A stretch of DNA of 64,000 nucleotides from positions 186,001-250,000 of the forward strand of contig JAPOWG010000011.1 in assembly GCA_026707745.1 (NCBI GenBank), read 5' to 3'. This DNA is from Chloroflexota bacterium. Its GTDB lineage: Bacteria; Chloroflexota; Anaerolineae; Aggregatilineales; Phototrophicaceae. Made by a program: the position numbers and the translations under genes. Below the pieces are notes generated by a model. It did not search any database. It was not told where the DNA came from and was given only the letters and a program-made list of their open reading frames with translations. Shown here piece after piece: positions 46,045 through 54,984 of this stretch. Positions within the stretch are counted from its first letter, which is position 1, and each line of letters begins with the position of its first letter.

Positions 46045-47337
46045 ATGCCAATTACGATATTAATAGGAGCGCAGTGGGGGGACGAAGGCAAGGGTCGCGC
46101 GGTCGACTGGCTGGCTTCGTCAGCCGATATCGTGGCGCGCTATGCCGGTGGAGACAACGCTGGACATACAGTGGCGCTGGGCAGTGACGTATACAAACTG
46201 CATCTGGTGCCATCCGGCATTTTGCACGAGGACGTCGTTTCCATCATGGGCAACGGGATGGTGATCAATCCGGTCAACCTCGTGCGAGAAATCCAATCTC
46301 TCAGGGAACAGGGTCTGGACATTAGTCCGGAGCGCCTAGTCATCAGTTCTCGCGCTCACATCATCACGCCCGCTCATATTGAGTTGGACAAAGCGAGAGA
46401 ACGCGCGCTGGGCGACGAGAAGATCGGCACGACACTGCGCGGCATCGGGCCTGCTTATCTGGACAAGACCAACCGCGCCGGCATCAGGACTGGCGATATG
46501 CTGCTCGATATCGAAGTCTTTGCCGAGCGCCTGAGCGTCGCCGTTGAAGCCACGAATGCCGAATTGCAGCAGGGTGGTTTGGAATCTCTGGATCCAACGG
46601 AGGCTGCGGAGAGCTACCTGGAAGCGGCTGATTATCTGCGTCCTTATATCAAGGATGTATCAATCTACCTGCACGAGGCGTTGAAGACGGGCAAGCGAGT
46701 CGTCTGCGAAGGGGCGCAGGGAACCATGCTTGATATCGATCACGGCAGTTATCCCTTCGTCACGAGTTCATCGCCCACAGCCGGCGGCGCATTGACCGGG
46801 CTGGGGGTCGGCCCATTGTTTGTCGAGCGCGTGATCGGCGTTGCGAAGGCCTTCAGCACGCGGGTGGGGGGCGGTCCCATGCCAACGGAGGTGGACGGCG
46901 AAATCGCGGACCGTTTGCGCGGCACCGGCGCCAACTTTTGGGATGAGTTTGGTACGACGACAGGTCGTCCGCGGCGCTGCGGCTGGCTTGATGTCGTTAT
47001 GTTGCGCTATGCCGCCAGCGTTAATGGCTTGAGTGAATTGATGCTTACAAAAATGGATATCCTGTCCGGCTTTGACGAACTGAAACTGGCGGTGGCATAT
47101 CAAATCGACGGTGTACGTCACGAATACCCGCCGGTGACCAATGAGCAATTGGCGCGCGCCGTTCCGATTTATGAAAGTCTGCCCGGGTGGCGAGATGATA
47201 TCACCGGCTGTCGCGCGCTTGAGGAATTGCCAAAAGCCGCCAGAAACTATGTCGAGCGCATCGCCGAGCTATGCGACGTTCCGATCAGGAGCGTCAGCGT
47301 AGGGCCCGAACGCGAACAGTTGGTGACGGTCTTTTAG
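46045..47337 (+). CDS. purA: Adenylosuccinate synthetase
   Basis: 430 residues from ATG 46045. GTP-dependent joining of IMP and aspartate in AMP synthesis. Signature ITILIGAQWGDEGKGRAVDWLA at the N-terminus (P-loop with the catalytic Asp), YAGGDNAGHTV (catalytic His), TTLRGIGPAYLDKTNRAGIRTGDM, CEGAQGTMLDIDHGSYPFVTSSSPTAGGALTGLG and TTTGRPRRCGWLDVVMLRYA. The frame extends 33 bases upstream into the previous gene without a better site. Followed by a palindromic repeat. Confidence 0.97.
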   Translation: MPITILIGAQWGDEGKGRAVDWLASSADIVARYAGGDNAGHTVALGSDVYKLHLVPSGILHEDVVSIMGNGMVINPVNLVREIQSLREQGLDISPERLVISSRAHIITPAHIELDKARERALGDEKIGTTLRGIGPAYLDKTNRAGIRTGDMLLDIEVFAERLSVAVEATNAELQQGGLESLDPTEAAESYLEAADYLRPYIKDVSIYLHEALKTGKRVVCEGAQGTMLDIDHGSYPFVTSSSPTAGGALTGLGVGPLFVERVIGVAKAFSTRVGGGPMPTEVDGEIADRLRGTGANFWDEFGTTTGRPRRCGWLDVVMLRYAASVNGLSELMLTKMDILSGFDELKLAVAYQIDGVRHEYPPVTNEQLARAVPIYESLPGWRDDITGCRALEELPKAARNYVERIAELCDVPIRSVSVGPEREQLVTVF

Positions 47338-47366
47338 ATTTGCAAGTGTATCCTTTTCTACTCGTC

Positions 47367-47392
47367 GGGCGATCCATCGGATCGCCCCTACC
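47367..47392. repeat. Palindromic repeat unit, third copy
   Basis: GGGCGATCC-ATC-GGATCGCCC (47367-47387) followed by CTACC. It is the same unit as at 32017-32083 but with compensated changes in the stem: ATCC/GGAT instead of AGCC/GGCT or ACTC/GAGT. Lies 30 bases after the purA stop codon. Confidence 0.75.
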
Positions 47393-47458
47393 GGCTGTCA
47401 AGTGACTGTTGTTCACTATTTCAACCAACTTCAATGCGCTGCAAATGATCTTGATGGC

Positions 47459-47487
47459 TTGCCGCGCTTTGTGATAGATAGTACAAT
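47459..47487 (+). promoter_or_regulatory. Promoter of the small membrane protein / cytochrome genes
   Basis: -35 TTGCCG (47459-47464), 17-base spacer, -10 TACAAT (47482-47487), about 28 bases before ATG 47516. Confidence 0.6.
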
Positions 47488-47515
47488 CACCTGCGTAAGA
47501 GATCGGAGCGGATGT

Positions 47516-47788
47516 ATGCAGCGACTGGGAGCCTTGGCTCTTATTTTCATCTTTTTGTTGGGTGGGGGCGCGATTACTTCAAACCTGCTTTCGTCGGATT
47601 TGGCGATTCAGCAAACGACGGATCCGAGCGGAAACGCGCTGACCGCCACGCCCGATCAAGCGGTGGCCTTCATCTTGATTGTCGGTTTCATTCTCGTCAA
47701 TGTGGTTGGGGCGGGGCTTACCCTGGCGCTGGTAATTTGGCTCTTGAATCGTCAAGTGACCGTTGTGCGTCAAGAAGCGGAAGCCTGA
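47516..47788 (+). CDS. Small two-helix membrane protein
   Basis: 90 residues from ATG 47516, with GGAG 8 bases upstream and a promoter placed right before it, so the longer frame from 47402 is excluded. Helix one (LGALALIFIFLLGGGAITSNLL) may be a signal anchor; an outside loop of about 28 residues (SSDLAIQQTTDPSGNALTATPDQ) leads to helix two (AVAFILIVGFILVNVVGAGLTLALVIWLL). No cofactor motif. A cytochrome c gene follows after 132 bases, which suggests a shared role in electron transport, but the family is unknown to me. Confidence 0.65.
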   Translation: MQRLGALALIFIFLLGGGAITSNLLSSDLAIQQTTDPSGNALTATPDQAVAFILIVGFILVNVVGAGLTLALVIWLLNRQVTVVRQEAEA

Positions 47789-47920
47789 GTCCATTCGCCG
47801 TCGCGTGCCCATGCGATCCCCGTTCATGCGAAGGCGCCTCCTAATGAGTGCCCTAAACGGTATGCCAATTCTACAGCCAGCCCTGGCGGATTTGCTGTTC
47901 TGCGCTGAAGGTCAAGTCTG

Positions 47921-48406
47921 ATGACTGGCGAGTCCAAAACGGCCCGGCGGCCACGGCCAAAAGCCGCGCTGGCAGTTGTTGCGGTGGTCTTGATCGCCTT
48001 CATTCTGCTCATCGCATATGTGCTTATTGAGAATTCCTCGGGCGCTTCGACCGCGACCCTGTCTGAAGATTCCTACGCTGACGAGGTCGCCGCGGCGATG
48101 GAAGGCGCTGACGCCGACATTGGCGCTGGCCTGATCAACGAATACGAATGTTACACTTGCCATGTCTTGGGAGACGGCAGCCAATCGCCCCTTTTCGACG
48201 GCATAGGCAAATATGCGGCAGAACGCCGACCACCTCTTTCCGCCGAGCAATACCTGTATGAGGCGACTATTTTCCCGGGTGTACATATAGTCGAAGGCTA
48301 CAGTGATTCTATGCCGAACAACTACGACGAACGACTCAGCGAGCAAGAGGTCGGCCATATTATCGCCTACTTGCTGACGCTTACCGACGAGCCCCCGGAC
48401 TATTAG
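47921..48406 (+). CDS. Membrane-anchored monoheme cytochrome c
   Basis: 161 residues. A basic head, one helix (AALAVVAVVLIAFILLIAYVLI, about 15-36) that is an uncleaved anchor, a Ser/Ala/Glu-rich linker, then a class I cytochrome c domain with heme motif C77-Y-T-C80-H81 and the likely distal ligand M131 in DSMPNN, ending in a helix GHIIAYLLTLT. It would carry electrons outside the membrane, for instance to a terminal oxidase; none is in the window. Basic residues before the helix set the outside orientation of the heme. Confidence 0.88.
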   Translation: MTGESKTARRPRPKAALAVVAVVLIAFILLIAYVLIENSSGASTATLSEDSYADEVAAAMEGADADIGAGLINEYECYTCHVLGDGSQSPLFDGIGKYAAERRPPLSAEQYLYEATIFPGVHIVEGYSDSMPNNYDERLSEQEVGHIIAYLLTLTDEPPDY

Positions 48407-48430
48407 ATACGCGGGGGCCTTCGCCTTTTT
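48391..48430 (+). terminator. Terminator after the cytochrome c gene
   Basis: GCCCCCG (48391-48397) pairs with CGGGGGC (48412-48418); the stem spans the stop codon and five T follow at 48426-48430, 7 bases after the stem. The distance makes efficiency uncertain. Confidence 0.5.
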
Positions 48431-48495
48431 GCTGGAGCTGTTCCGCCCGCTCATTAACGAGAAACTCTCTCAGATTGACTGATCCGGGCAATATC

Positions 48496-50211
48496 ATGAG
48501 CTTTGATGTCTTCACGATTTCGGCGCTGGTGGACGACTTTATGGATACGCTGGTCGGCGGTCGCGTGCAGGACGTGATCGACGTCGACGAGATGGGCCTT
48601 GGTCTGGAAATCTACGCAAACCGCATGCGTCACTATCTCTATATGAGCGCCGAAGCCAGCCAGCCTCGGGTATACCTTGCTGCGGGGAAGCTGCGCCGCG
48701 GTCTGATGAAACCGACGCAATTGGGATTGCTCTGTCGGCGCGCTGTCGAAACTGGCATTGTAGCGCATATCAGTCAGCCCGATTGGGAACGGCTGCTGCA
48801 GATAGATATTGCCGGGCCGGAAGGCGACGTCTCGCTTGTCGTCGAACTCATGCCTCGGCGCGCCAATGTCCTGCTCCTGCGCGACGGCGTGATTCTTGAC
48901 TGCCTCAACCGCGTGGGCCCCGACGAGAATCGCTATCGTTTGAGCTTGCCCAACCACAACTATGTGCCGCCGCCGCCGATCCGAGGTCAACTGGCGCCGG
49001 GCGATGTTTCGGTGGAGAGCTTGCGGCGCATCATGGACGCGGTAGAGAAGCCGTCAGTTCAAACCAGACGTGTTTTGCCGGGACGAATCCTCGGCATGAG
49101 CCCGCTGCTAGCCAAAGAAATTGCCTTCCGAGCCAACGGGCGATCCGACGCCAAAGCGCGAGACAGCGACCCTCGCGCGCTGTTAGATGCCTATCAGGCG
49201 CTTGTCGCGCCGCTATTGCGTCGAGATTGGCAACCCGGCATTGGCTATGACATGGGCGTCGCCGTCGAATTTGCCGCTTTCCCTATGTCATTTCTGGATT
49301 GGCGCGCCAGCCCGACAATGAGCGGCGCGATCAGTGAATTTTATGGATCGCACCGCAGCGCGGACGCCTATGACGAGGCCAAGAAGCCTGTGCGGGAGGC
49401 GATAGCTGAAGCGCGGACGAGGCTATCGGCGAAGCTTTCTTCGCTACAGCAAGGCCTCAAAGATGAAGGCGAATTGCGGGCGATAAGGCAGAGTGGAGAA
49501 CTCATCCTGGCCTATCAAACCGCCCTGCATGACGGACAGGAATTGCTGCGCGCGCATTATGAACCTGACGAACCGGAATTGATCATTAAGCTCGACCCCG
49601 AGCTTAGCCCGATCGAGAATGCCCAAAGCTATTTTCGCAGATACGAAAAGGCGAAAGGCGCGAGGAAAGCGATTCCGGCGTTGATCGCGGAGACGAAAAC
49701 TGAATTAGAGTTCATTGCCCAGTTGGAAGCTGATCTATCTTCGGCGAGCAATTGGCCGGAGATTGACGATGTCATGCAGATCTTGCAGGAACGCGGACAT
49801 TGGCAAGGCAAAAAACTCAGGCGAATTGGCGGTGGAGGCAGGCAAGGCCCGCTCCGTGTTGTCAGCCGCGACGGCTATGTGGTTTGGATCGGTCGCAATA
49901 GCCGCCAGAATGAAAGCCTGACCTTCAAGACTGCCAACAACCAGGATCTTTGGTTGCACGCCCGTGGCGTGCCCGGCGCTCATGTCGTCATCCGCAATGA
50001 CGGCAGGCGCATCCGCGACGACTTGATATTAGAGGCGGCGGCGGTGGCGGCCCATTATAGCCAACGGCGAAACGACCAGCGTGTTTCGGTGGACTATACG
50101 CGCGTCAAATTCGTCAAAGCGATCAAGGGCGCGGGACCGGGCATGGTCACCTATCGCAACGAGAAGACGATATCGGTCGAACCTCGGGACGAGACGGCGC
50201 TTACGAAATGA
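48496..50211 (+). CDS. rqcH: Rqc2/NFACT family ribosome rescue factor
   Basis: 571 residues from ATG 48496. RqcH binds 50S subunits holding stalled peptidyl-tRNA and adds alanine tails. NFACT-N starts SFDVFTISALVDDFMDTLVGGRVQDV and includes the segment YANRMRHYLYMSA; the middle has helix-hairpin-helix and a long coiled coil (about residues 285-440), and the end has the NFACT-R domain SRDGYVVWIGRNSRQNESLTFKTANNQDLWLHARGVPGAHVVIRN. The domain order and length are those of bacterial RqcH. The upstream MTDPGNI extension is not needed. A ribosome-binding site is weak. Confidence 0.93.
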   Translation: MSFDVFTISALVDDFMDTLVGGRVQDVIDVDEMGLGLEIYANRMRHYLYMSAEASQPRVYLAAGKLRRGLMKPTQLGLLCRRAVETGIVAHISQPDWERLLQIDIAGPEGDVSLVVELMPRRANVLLLRDGVILDCLNRVGPDENRYRLSLPNHNYVPPPPIRGQLAPGDVSVESLRRIMDAVEKPSVQTRRVLPGRILGMSPLLAKEIAFRANGRSDAKARDSDPRALLDAYQALVAPLLRRDWQPGIGYDMGVAVEFAAFPMSFLDWRASPTMSGAISEFYGSHRSADAYDEAKKPVREAIAEARTRLSAKLSSLQQGLKDEGELRAIRQSGELILAYQTALHDGQELLRAHYEPDEPELIIKLDPELSPIENAQSYFRRYEKAKGARKAIPALIAETKTELEFIAQLEADLSSASNWPEIDDVMQILQERGHWQGKKLRRIGGGGRQGPLRVVSRDGYVVWIGRNSRQNESLTFKTANNQDLWLHARGVPGAHVVIRNDGRRIRDDLILEAAAVAAHYSQRRNDQRVSVDYTRVKFVKAIKGAGPGMVTYRNEKTISVEPRDETALTK

Positions 50212-50234
50212 GTCCTGGCAAGAACTTTTCACTG

Positions 50235-51455
50235 TTAATCTTCGGCGCTTGCCGCTCCTAATACGCGCTGAAGTTCTTCAAGAACCTGGCTTACGCTGAT
50301 ATCTCGCACGCAAGGATGGTATTCGGGCGAGTCATCGCGCCAGTCGAGGATGCGACAGGGACGGCATGCGATTGTCGATGTGATCGCCGCGTGCTTTCGA
50401 TCATCGCCCCAGGGAGCGAACTCAATTGGATCGGCAGGACCAAACAAGGTCACGGTTGGCGTATGCACGGCGGCGGCCACGTGCATCGCTCCGCTGTCCG
50501 GTCCCAGGACCGCCCATGCCCGTCGATAAAGCGCCGCCAACTGAGTTGCGCTTGTTTCACCGGTGACGGAACAAGACTTGGCCTTCATCCTGCCGGCGAT
50601 ATCGTCAATCAAGGCCTTTTCGGGGGAGCTGCCGGTGAAGACTATCGCCGCTTTGTAGAGCCGCGCGACTTGATCCGCAGCTTCCGCCCATTTGTCCGGC
50701 TGCCAGAGTTTGCTGGGCATTCCGGAGCCGGGATGTATACAGACGATTGGCTTCGCAACGTCAATCCCCCGATCGGACAGAAGCTGATCCGCAGTGGCGG
50801 CGTCGGCTGGATTGACGGCTAAAGTCAATTCGATCTCTCGACCGTGGGCAACGCCAAGCCAGAACTCTACCAGATGCAAGTTCTGCAAGACGGCGTGTTC
50901 GTGTTGATGGGGGCTGCGTCCGGTTAGGAAAGGCGCGACGCTGGCATAGTCGTAGCCGACGCGCTCCTGTATGCCCGCCAGAAATGCCAGCATGGCGCCC
51001 CACCAGTGGTCCGGGCGCATGATTAGCGCGCTGTCATAAGCGATTCTGCGCAGCATACGCGCTGAATCAAGGGCTCGCAGATAAGGATTGCCCCGCGCCG
51101 ACCTGCCTCCGCGCTGGAAGCCGGGAAATTCGAGCGTCAGTACGACATCGACCTCGTCGAAACGGGCCAGCAGTTCGGCAGCCCAGGCTCCGCAGATGAC
51201 GTGCAATTCTGTTTCGGGCCGCTCGCGCTTGATAAACTGAAGCGCGGGCGTCATTAGCAGGACGTCGCCGAGGTGGTCCGGGCGTATGACAAGTATCCGG
51301 TTCGAGCGGGCGCGCTGCGGGGGAATCGGCATCTTGGCGAGGCAGGATAGAAACAAATTTCTAACTGCATGTAGCGCGGAGGGCTGGTGCAAGGTCCGCG
51401 CTTTGTTCAGATTGCGGACTGCCAAGGTCTCTTTATCCAAGGCCGATATCCTCAT
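50235..51455 (-). CDS. Glycosyltransferase family 9 (heptosyltransferase-like)
   Basis: About 406 residues. ADP-heptose type GT-B fold: RILVIRPDHLGDVLLMTPALQFIKRERP near residue 52, VCIHPGSGMPSKLWQPDKWAEAADQ, VFTGSSPEKALIDDIA and AVLGPDSGAMHVAAAVHTPTVTLFGPADPIEFAPWG, the nucleotide-sugar site. Adds a sugar in synthesis of an envelope polysaccharide; a heptose donor is not implied in an organism of this kind. The start is uncertain: ATG 51455 overlaps the upstream gene by 23 bases and lacks a ribosome site; internal TTG or ATG codons before residue 42 are possible. Last gene of a three-gene leftward unit. Confidence 0.85.
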   Translation of the reverse strand: MRISALDKETLAVRNLNKARTLHQPSALHAVRNLFLSCLAKMPIPPQRARSNRILVIRPDHLGDVLLMTPALQFIKRERPETELHVICGAWAAELLARFDEVDVVLTLEFPGFQRGGRSARGNPYLRALDSARMLRRIAYDSALIMRPDHWWGAMLAFLAGIQERVGYDYASVAPFLTGRSPHQHEHAVLQNLHLVEFWLGVAHGREIELTLAVNPADAATADQLLSDRGIDVAKPIVCIHPGSGMPSKLWQPDKWAEAADQVARLYKAAIVFTGSSPEKALIDDIAGRMKAKSCSVTGETSATQLAALYRRAWAVLGPDSGAMHVAAAVHTPTVTLFGPADPIEFAPWGDDRKHAAITSTIACRPCRILDWRDDSPEYHPCVRDISVSQVLEELQRVLGAASAED

Positions 51456-52644
51456 AGGCGCTTAGGAGGCGGTGCATAAGCGCAGACCAGTCGTAATGCG
51501 CCCGTACTTGCTCGCGCGCTCGTTCCCCCAGCGCGTGGCGACGATCCGTATCGCTCAACAACGACGATATGGAATGAGCGAATCTGTCGGAGCCGTCCAC
51601 AATTTCGATGGCTTCCCGTATTGACCCATGAAGACCGGAAGCGCCCAGCGATGTCGAAACTACCGTGCAGCCCGAGGCCATCGCTTCGAGAATCTTGAGC
51701 CGAGTGCCACTGCCCATTCGCATTGGCAGGACAAATAGAGTCGTCGCTTTTAAGTAGGGCAGCACAGACTCGACCCAGCCGGTCACTCTCACATGATCGC
51801 CATCGGCCAAGGCTTGTATTCTCGGATGTGGATTCCTGCCGACGATAATCAGTTTTAGCGCAGGATGCCGCTGTAATAGAGCGGGAAAAATTGAATCGCA
51901 GAACCATTCAACCGCGTCGACATTCGGGCGGTAATCCATTTTCCCTGTGAACACCAGTTGATTGTCGGCCCGCCCTTCACCAGAGCAAGATTGGTAGTCG
52001 TCGACGAAAATGCCGCTGGGCATCACATAAATCGGAGCGCCGCCATACGATTCCAGCAGACTGCGGTCTTCTTCGCTAACAGCGATTACCGCATCAACGG
52101 ACCCGCATAAATCCCGCTCGTAACGCTCCAGGCGGCGCGCCTGAATCGCCGAGTAGAGCGCGGTGTGCAGGCGAGACGGTCGCTTCCTGTCGAGCTGGTA
52201 AATCAGCCTCTGCAATTCAGCTTCGGCGTTTAGGGCATCGTATACGATTTTCGCTGCCCCTTTTTTCAGTCGTATTGCTGGAAGATAGCTGCCCAGTTCG
52301 ATACCGGAGAATTGGATGATATCGAAGGCTCGCGAATCCAAAATCGCGGCGAGCTTTTGACCGAAGGCGGGGCTCATTAATCGATCTTCCATGTCCGCCC
52401 TGCGAGTGGCAAGCAGCGACACAATGCGATCCGACTTGCTGCGCTGTGGAATCGGGCAACTGTGGACGTCGCCGCAATATTGAAATAGCGGGTTTGTCCC
52501 GGGGTCCGGCGCGGTATCGCTGAACGTCAGGAGCGTCACTCTGTGACCGGAGCCGTAGAGACCGCGAATGATGCCATAATTGCGTATCGCCGCTCCCGAT
52601 TCGCTGGGAAACGGGTTGTCGGGGGTGAGCAGCAAGATCTCCAT
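51433..52644 (-). CDS. Glycosyltransferase family 4 (GT-B)
   Basis: 403 residues from ATG 52644; the frame extends to 52818 inside the neighbour but the N-terminal strand MEILLLTPDNPFPSESGAAIRNYGIIRGLYGSGHRVTLLTF is the natural start. GT-B retaining transferase: second domain with LVFTGKMDYRPNVDAVEWF, LIIVGRNPHP, GWVESVLPYLKATTLFVLPMRMGSGTRLKILEAMASGCTVVSTSLGASGL, the donor loop with Glu. Similar to the group that includes PEP-CTERM/XrtA-locus transferases, by eye only. The product acts on a lipid-linked or wall glycan, unknown. Confidence 0.88.
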   Translation of the reverse strand: MEILLLTPDNPFPSESGAAIRNYGIIRGLYGSGHRVTLLTFSDTAPDPGTNPLFQYCGDVHSCPIPQRSKSDRIVSLLATRRADMEDRLMSPAFGQKLAAILDSRAFDIIQFSGIELGSYLPAIRLKKGAAKIVYDALNAEAELQRLIYQLDRKRPSRLHTALYSAIQARRLERYERDLCGSVDAVIAVSEEDRSLLESYGGAPIYVMPSGIFVDDYQSCSGEGRADNQLVFTGKMDYRPNVDAVEWFCDSIFPALLQRHPALKLIIVGRNPHPRIQALADGDHVRVTGWVESVLPYLKATTLFVLPMRMGSGTRLKILEAMASGCTVVSTSLGASGLHGSIREAIEIVDGSDRFAHSISSLLSDTDRRHALGERAREQVRAHYDWSALMHRLLSAYEDIGLG

Positions 52645-52651
52645 CGTCTCT

Positions 52652-53755
52652 TCAGTTGAGTACAGTCCGGTAAACGTCGAGTACCGTTTGCGCCGCGGCG
52701 TCCCAGCGAAATCGCTTGGCGCGTTCGATACCCGCGGCAGACTGCGACCCGCGCCAAGCGCTATCGACGAGAACGCGCTGCATGGCCCCCGAGATCGTGG
52801 CGGGATCCTGAGGATCAACCAAAATGCCGACGTCCCCCACGATTTCTGGCAATGCCGCTACCTTGCTGACGATTGGCACCGTGCCGCAGGCCATTGCTTC
52901 CAGGGCGGGCAGGCCGAAGCCTTCGTAATGAGAGGGCAGGATCAGCGCTAGCGCATGGTTGTACAGGGTGGGCAGTTGAGAATCGGATATGTCGTGGCGA
53001 AAGATCAAGCTGTCATCGATTCCAACCTTGGTTATGTCGCGCATTAGCTGCTCAAAGTGCCAGCCGGGTCTACCCGCGATAAGCAGTTTCGGAAGATCGG
53101 GCATCTCTACTTTCAGATCACGATAGGCGCGCGCCAAGCCGACCAGGTTCTTGCGCGGTTCGACCGTGCCAACAAACAGGAGAAATGATTCAGGTAAATC
53201 CAGCTTGGCAATCACCGGCTTGGTGAGGGAGCAGGGCAAGGGACGAAAAACATCTTCCACACCCAGATGATGAACGGTTATTTTTTCGGGAGGGACGTCG
53301 AGGATATCTACAAACTCAAGTTTGGTAGCGAAGCTGTTGGCAAGGATATGGTCCGAGCGCATGACCGAGACTTGGATCTGACCATTGTAGTATCGTCGAC
53401 TGGCAGGGGTCATGTATTCGGGATAGTGAATGAAACTTAGGTCGTGCACGGTGATGACGTGACGTCGCGCGCCACGCATTGGCGCAATAAAATCCGGACT
53501 GTGAAGCAAATCCAGGCGGTGCCTCAATAGTTCAACTGACAGCGCTCCCCGCTCCAATGGATGGTGCGGGGGCGTCCAAAGATTGGCGCTTGCAAAGCGG
53601 GGGGATAGCGAGTGTCTGGCTTTGCGACTTTGGAAGACGGTTACTTTGTGGGCTGGAGGGTCGTCCTCCATGGCAGAAATGATACCCGTTGTATATCGGC
53701 TTATGCCTCCTATGCGGTAGTGAGTTAGACGCGCATCTATTCCGATATGTGCCAT
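52652..53755 (-). CDS. Glycosyltransferase family 4
   Basis: 367 residues. MAHIGIDARLTHYRIGGISRYTTGII at the N-terminus is the usual acceptor-side G-G-I loop; VITVHDLSFIHYPEYMT, FLLFVGTVEPRKNLVGLARAYRDL, LLIAGRPGWHFEQL and ALILPSHYEGFGLPALEAMACGTVPIVSKVAALPEIVGDVGILVDPQDPATI (with the E-x7-E donor motif) are classical. First gene of the leftward unit, 7 bases before the second GT4. ATG 53755 lies 6 bases after a -10 box, so the message is probably leaderless. Confidence 0.93.
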   Translation of the reverse strand: MAHIGIDARLTHYRIGGISRYTTGIISAMEDDPPAHKVTVFQSRKARHSLSPRFASANLWTPPHHPLERGALSVELLRHRLDLLHSPDFIAPMRGARRHVITVHDLSFIHYPEYMTPASRRYYNGQIQVSVMRSDHILANSFATKLEFVDILDVPPEKITVHHLGVEDVFRPLPCSLTKPVIAKLDLPESFLLFVGTVEPRKNLVGLARAYRDLKVEMPDLPKLLIAGRPGWHFEQLMRDITKVGIDDSLIFRHDISDSQLPTLYNHALALILPSHYEGFGLPALEAMACGTVPIVSKVAALPEIVGDVGILVDPQDPATISGAMQRVLVDSAWRGSQSAAGIERAKRFRWDAAAQTVLDVYRTVLN

Positions 53756-53761
53756 GAATTG

Positions 53762-53791
53762 AGTATAGCGGTATCATAATGCTCATGCCAG
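53762..53791 (-). promoter_or_regulatory. Promoter of the glycosyltransferase cluster, probably leaderless
   Basis: Minus strand: -35 CTGGCA (53791-53786), 18-base spacer, -10 TATACT (53767-53762), then six bases and ATG 53755. Start of transcription falls on or next to the A of the ATG. Confidence 0.55.
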
Positions 53792-53885
53792 ACGGATCGG
53801 GGCCGTCCTTGAAGGCCGGGCTGTTGGCGGACCGACAGGCGAGGCGCGGCTAGCTGTTCCTACGGGCCTATGGAAAGGGAGGACC

Positions 53886-54857
53886 ATGCCGACATATGAT
53901 GTGGTGACATTTGGCGAGACGATGATGCGCTTGACGCCGCCTGGCTATTTGCGCATTGAGCAGACGACTTCCTTTGACATTTGGGTTGGCGGGACAGAAT
54001 CCAATACAGCGATTGGTTTGGCGCGTCTGGGTATGGACGCGGCCTGGTTCTCGCGCTTGCCCGCGTCGCCAATGGGTCGCTATGTTAGCAATCGCGTTCA
54101 GCAATACGGTGTGGACGTCAGCCATATCGTCTGGGCCGAGGATGCGCGGCTGGGCATATTTTTCCACGAAAAGTCAGAGGCGCCGCGCGCCAGTCGCATC
54201 ATCTATGATCGAAAAGATTCAGCCGTGAGCCGCATCCAGCCAGCGGATTTGCCGGAGGATTTGTTCCTGGTTGATATGAGTCGACTCTTTCACGTCACCG
54301 GGATAACGCTGGCGATCAGCGATTCCGCCAGGACGACCGCACTGGCAGCCATGCGGCGCGCCAAGGACATGGGCTGGCAAGTTAGCTTCGACACGAACTA
54401 TCGCAGCACTTTGTGGTCGGGCGAGCGGGCGGCGGCGGATTGTGACGAAGCGATGGCTCTGGCGGACATCGTGTTCTGCCCCTTCGGGGATTACAAGGCT
54501 CTGTATGGTGACTTGGCGGCTGAGGATGCGCTACCTGCCTTGGCCGCGAAATATCCCGAGACGCTTGTCATCATGACCTTAGGCAAAGATGGCGCGGGGA
54601 CGGTTACGCCGGATGGCGAGCTCTTTCGCCAATCGGCCATCCTGGCGGGAGAAGTCGGGCGCATAGGCGGCGGAGACGCCTTCGCCGCAGGCTTTCTTTA
54701 CGCCTGGCTGACCTTTGCGGACGTTGCGCTGGCGCTAAAATGGGGGGTCGCCATGTCCTCTCACAAATACACGATCCCGGGCGATCTCCCCTTGGTCGAC
54801 TACGAAGAAGTGGCTTCCCTGGTAGCTGGATCAACCGGGGGCGGCCTCATCCGCTAG
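53886..54857 (+). CDS. PfkB-family sugar kinase (2-keto-3-deoxygluconate kinase-like)
   Basis: 323 residues. Ribokinase fold: VVTFGETMMRLTPPGYLRIEQTTSFDIWVGGTESNTAIGLARLGMDAAWFSRLP, with G-G-T-E-S-N as the sugar-binding signature; FDTNYRSTLW; VIMTLGKDGAGTV; GRIGGGDAFAAGFLYAWL with the catalytic Asp in G-G-D-A. The N-terminal pattern F-G-E-x-M is that of KdgK. It phosphorylates a keto-deoxy sugar acid or related sugar. GGGAGG before ATG 53886. Alone between the divergent glycosyltransferase unit and the ABC exporter gene. Confidence 0.88.
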   Translation: MPTYDVVTFGETMMRLTPPGYLRIEQTTSFDIWVGGTESNTAIGLARLGMDAAWFSRLPASPMGRYVSNRVQQYGVDVSHIVWAEDARLGIFFHEKSEAPRASRIIYDRKDSAVSRIQPADLPEDLFLVDMSRLFHVTGITLAISDSARTTALAAMRRAKDMGWQVSFDTNYRSTLWSGERAAADCDEAMALADIVFCPFGDYKALYGDLAAEDALPALAAKYPETLVIMTLGKDGAGTVTPDGELFRQSAILAGEVGRIGGGDAFAAGFLYAWLTFADVALALKWGVAMSSHKYTIPGDLPLVDYEEVASLVAGSTGGGLIR

Positions 54858-54984
54858 CGCTACCCTGCAATAATGACTGCGCGTCGCGATGCCTCGGAAA
54901 TAACTTCCCATTGTCGCTAGCAGCGGGGCGCCGTCTTACCTATAATTCTGGAATCCCTTTCCTATTCGTCGGTTTACGCAGTAT

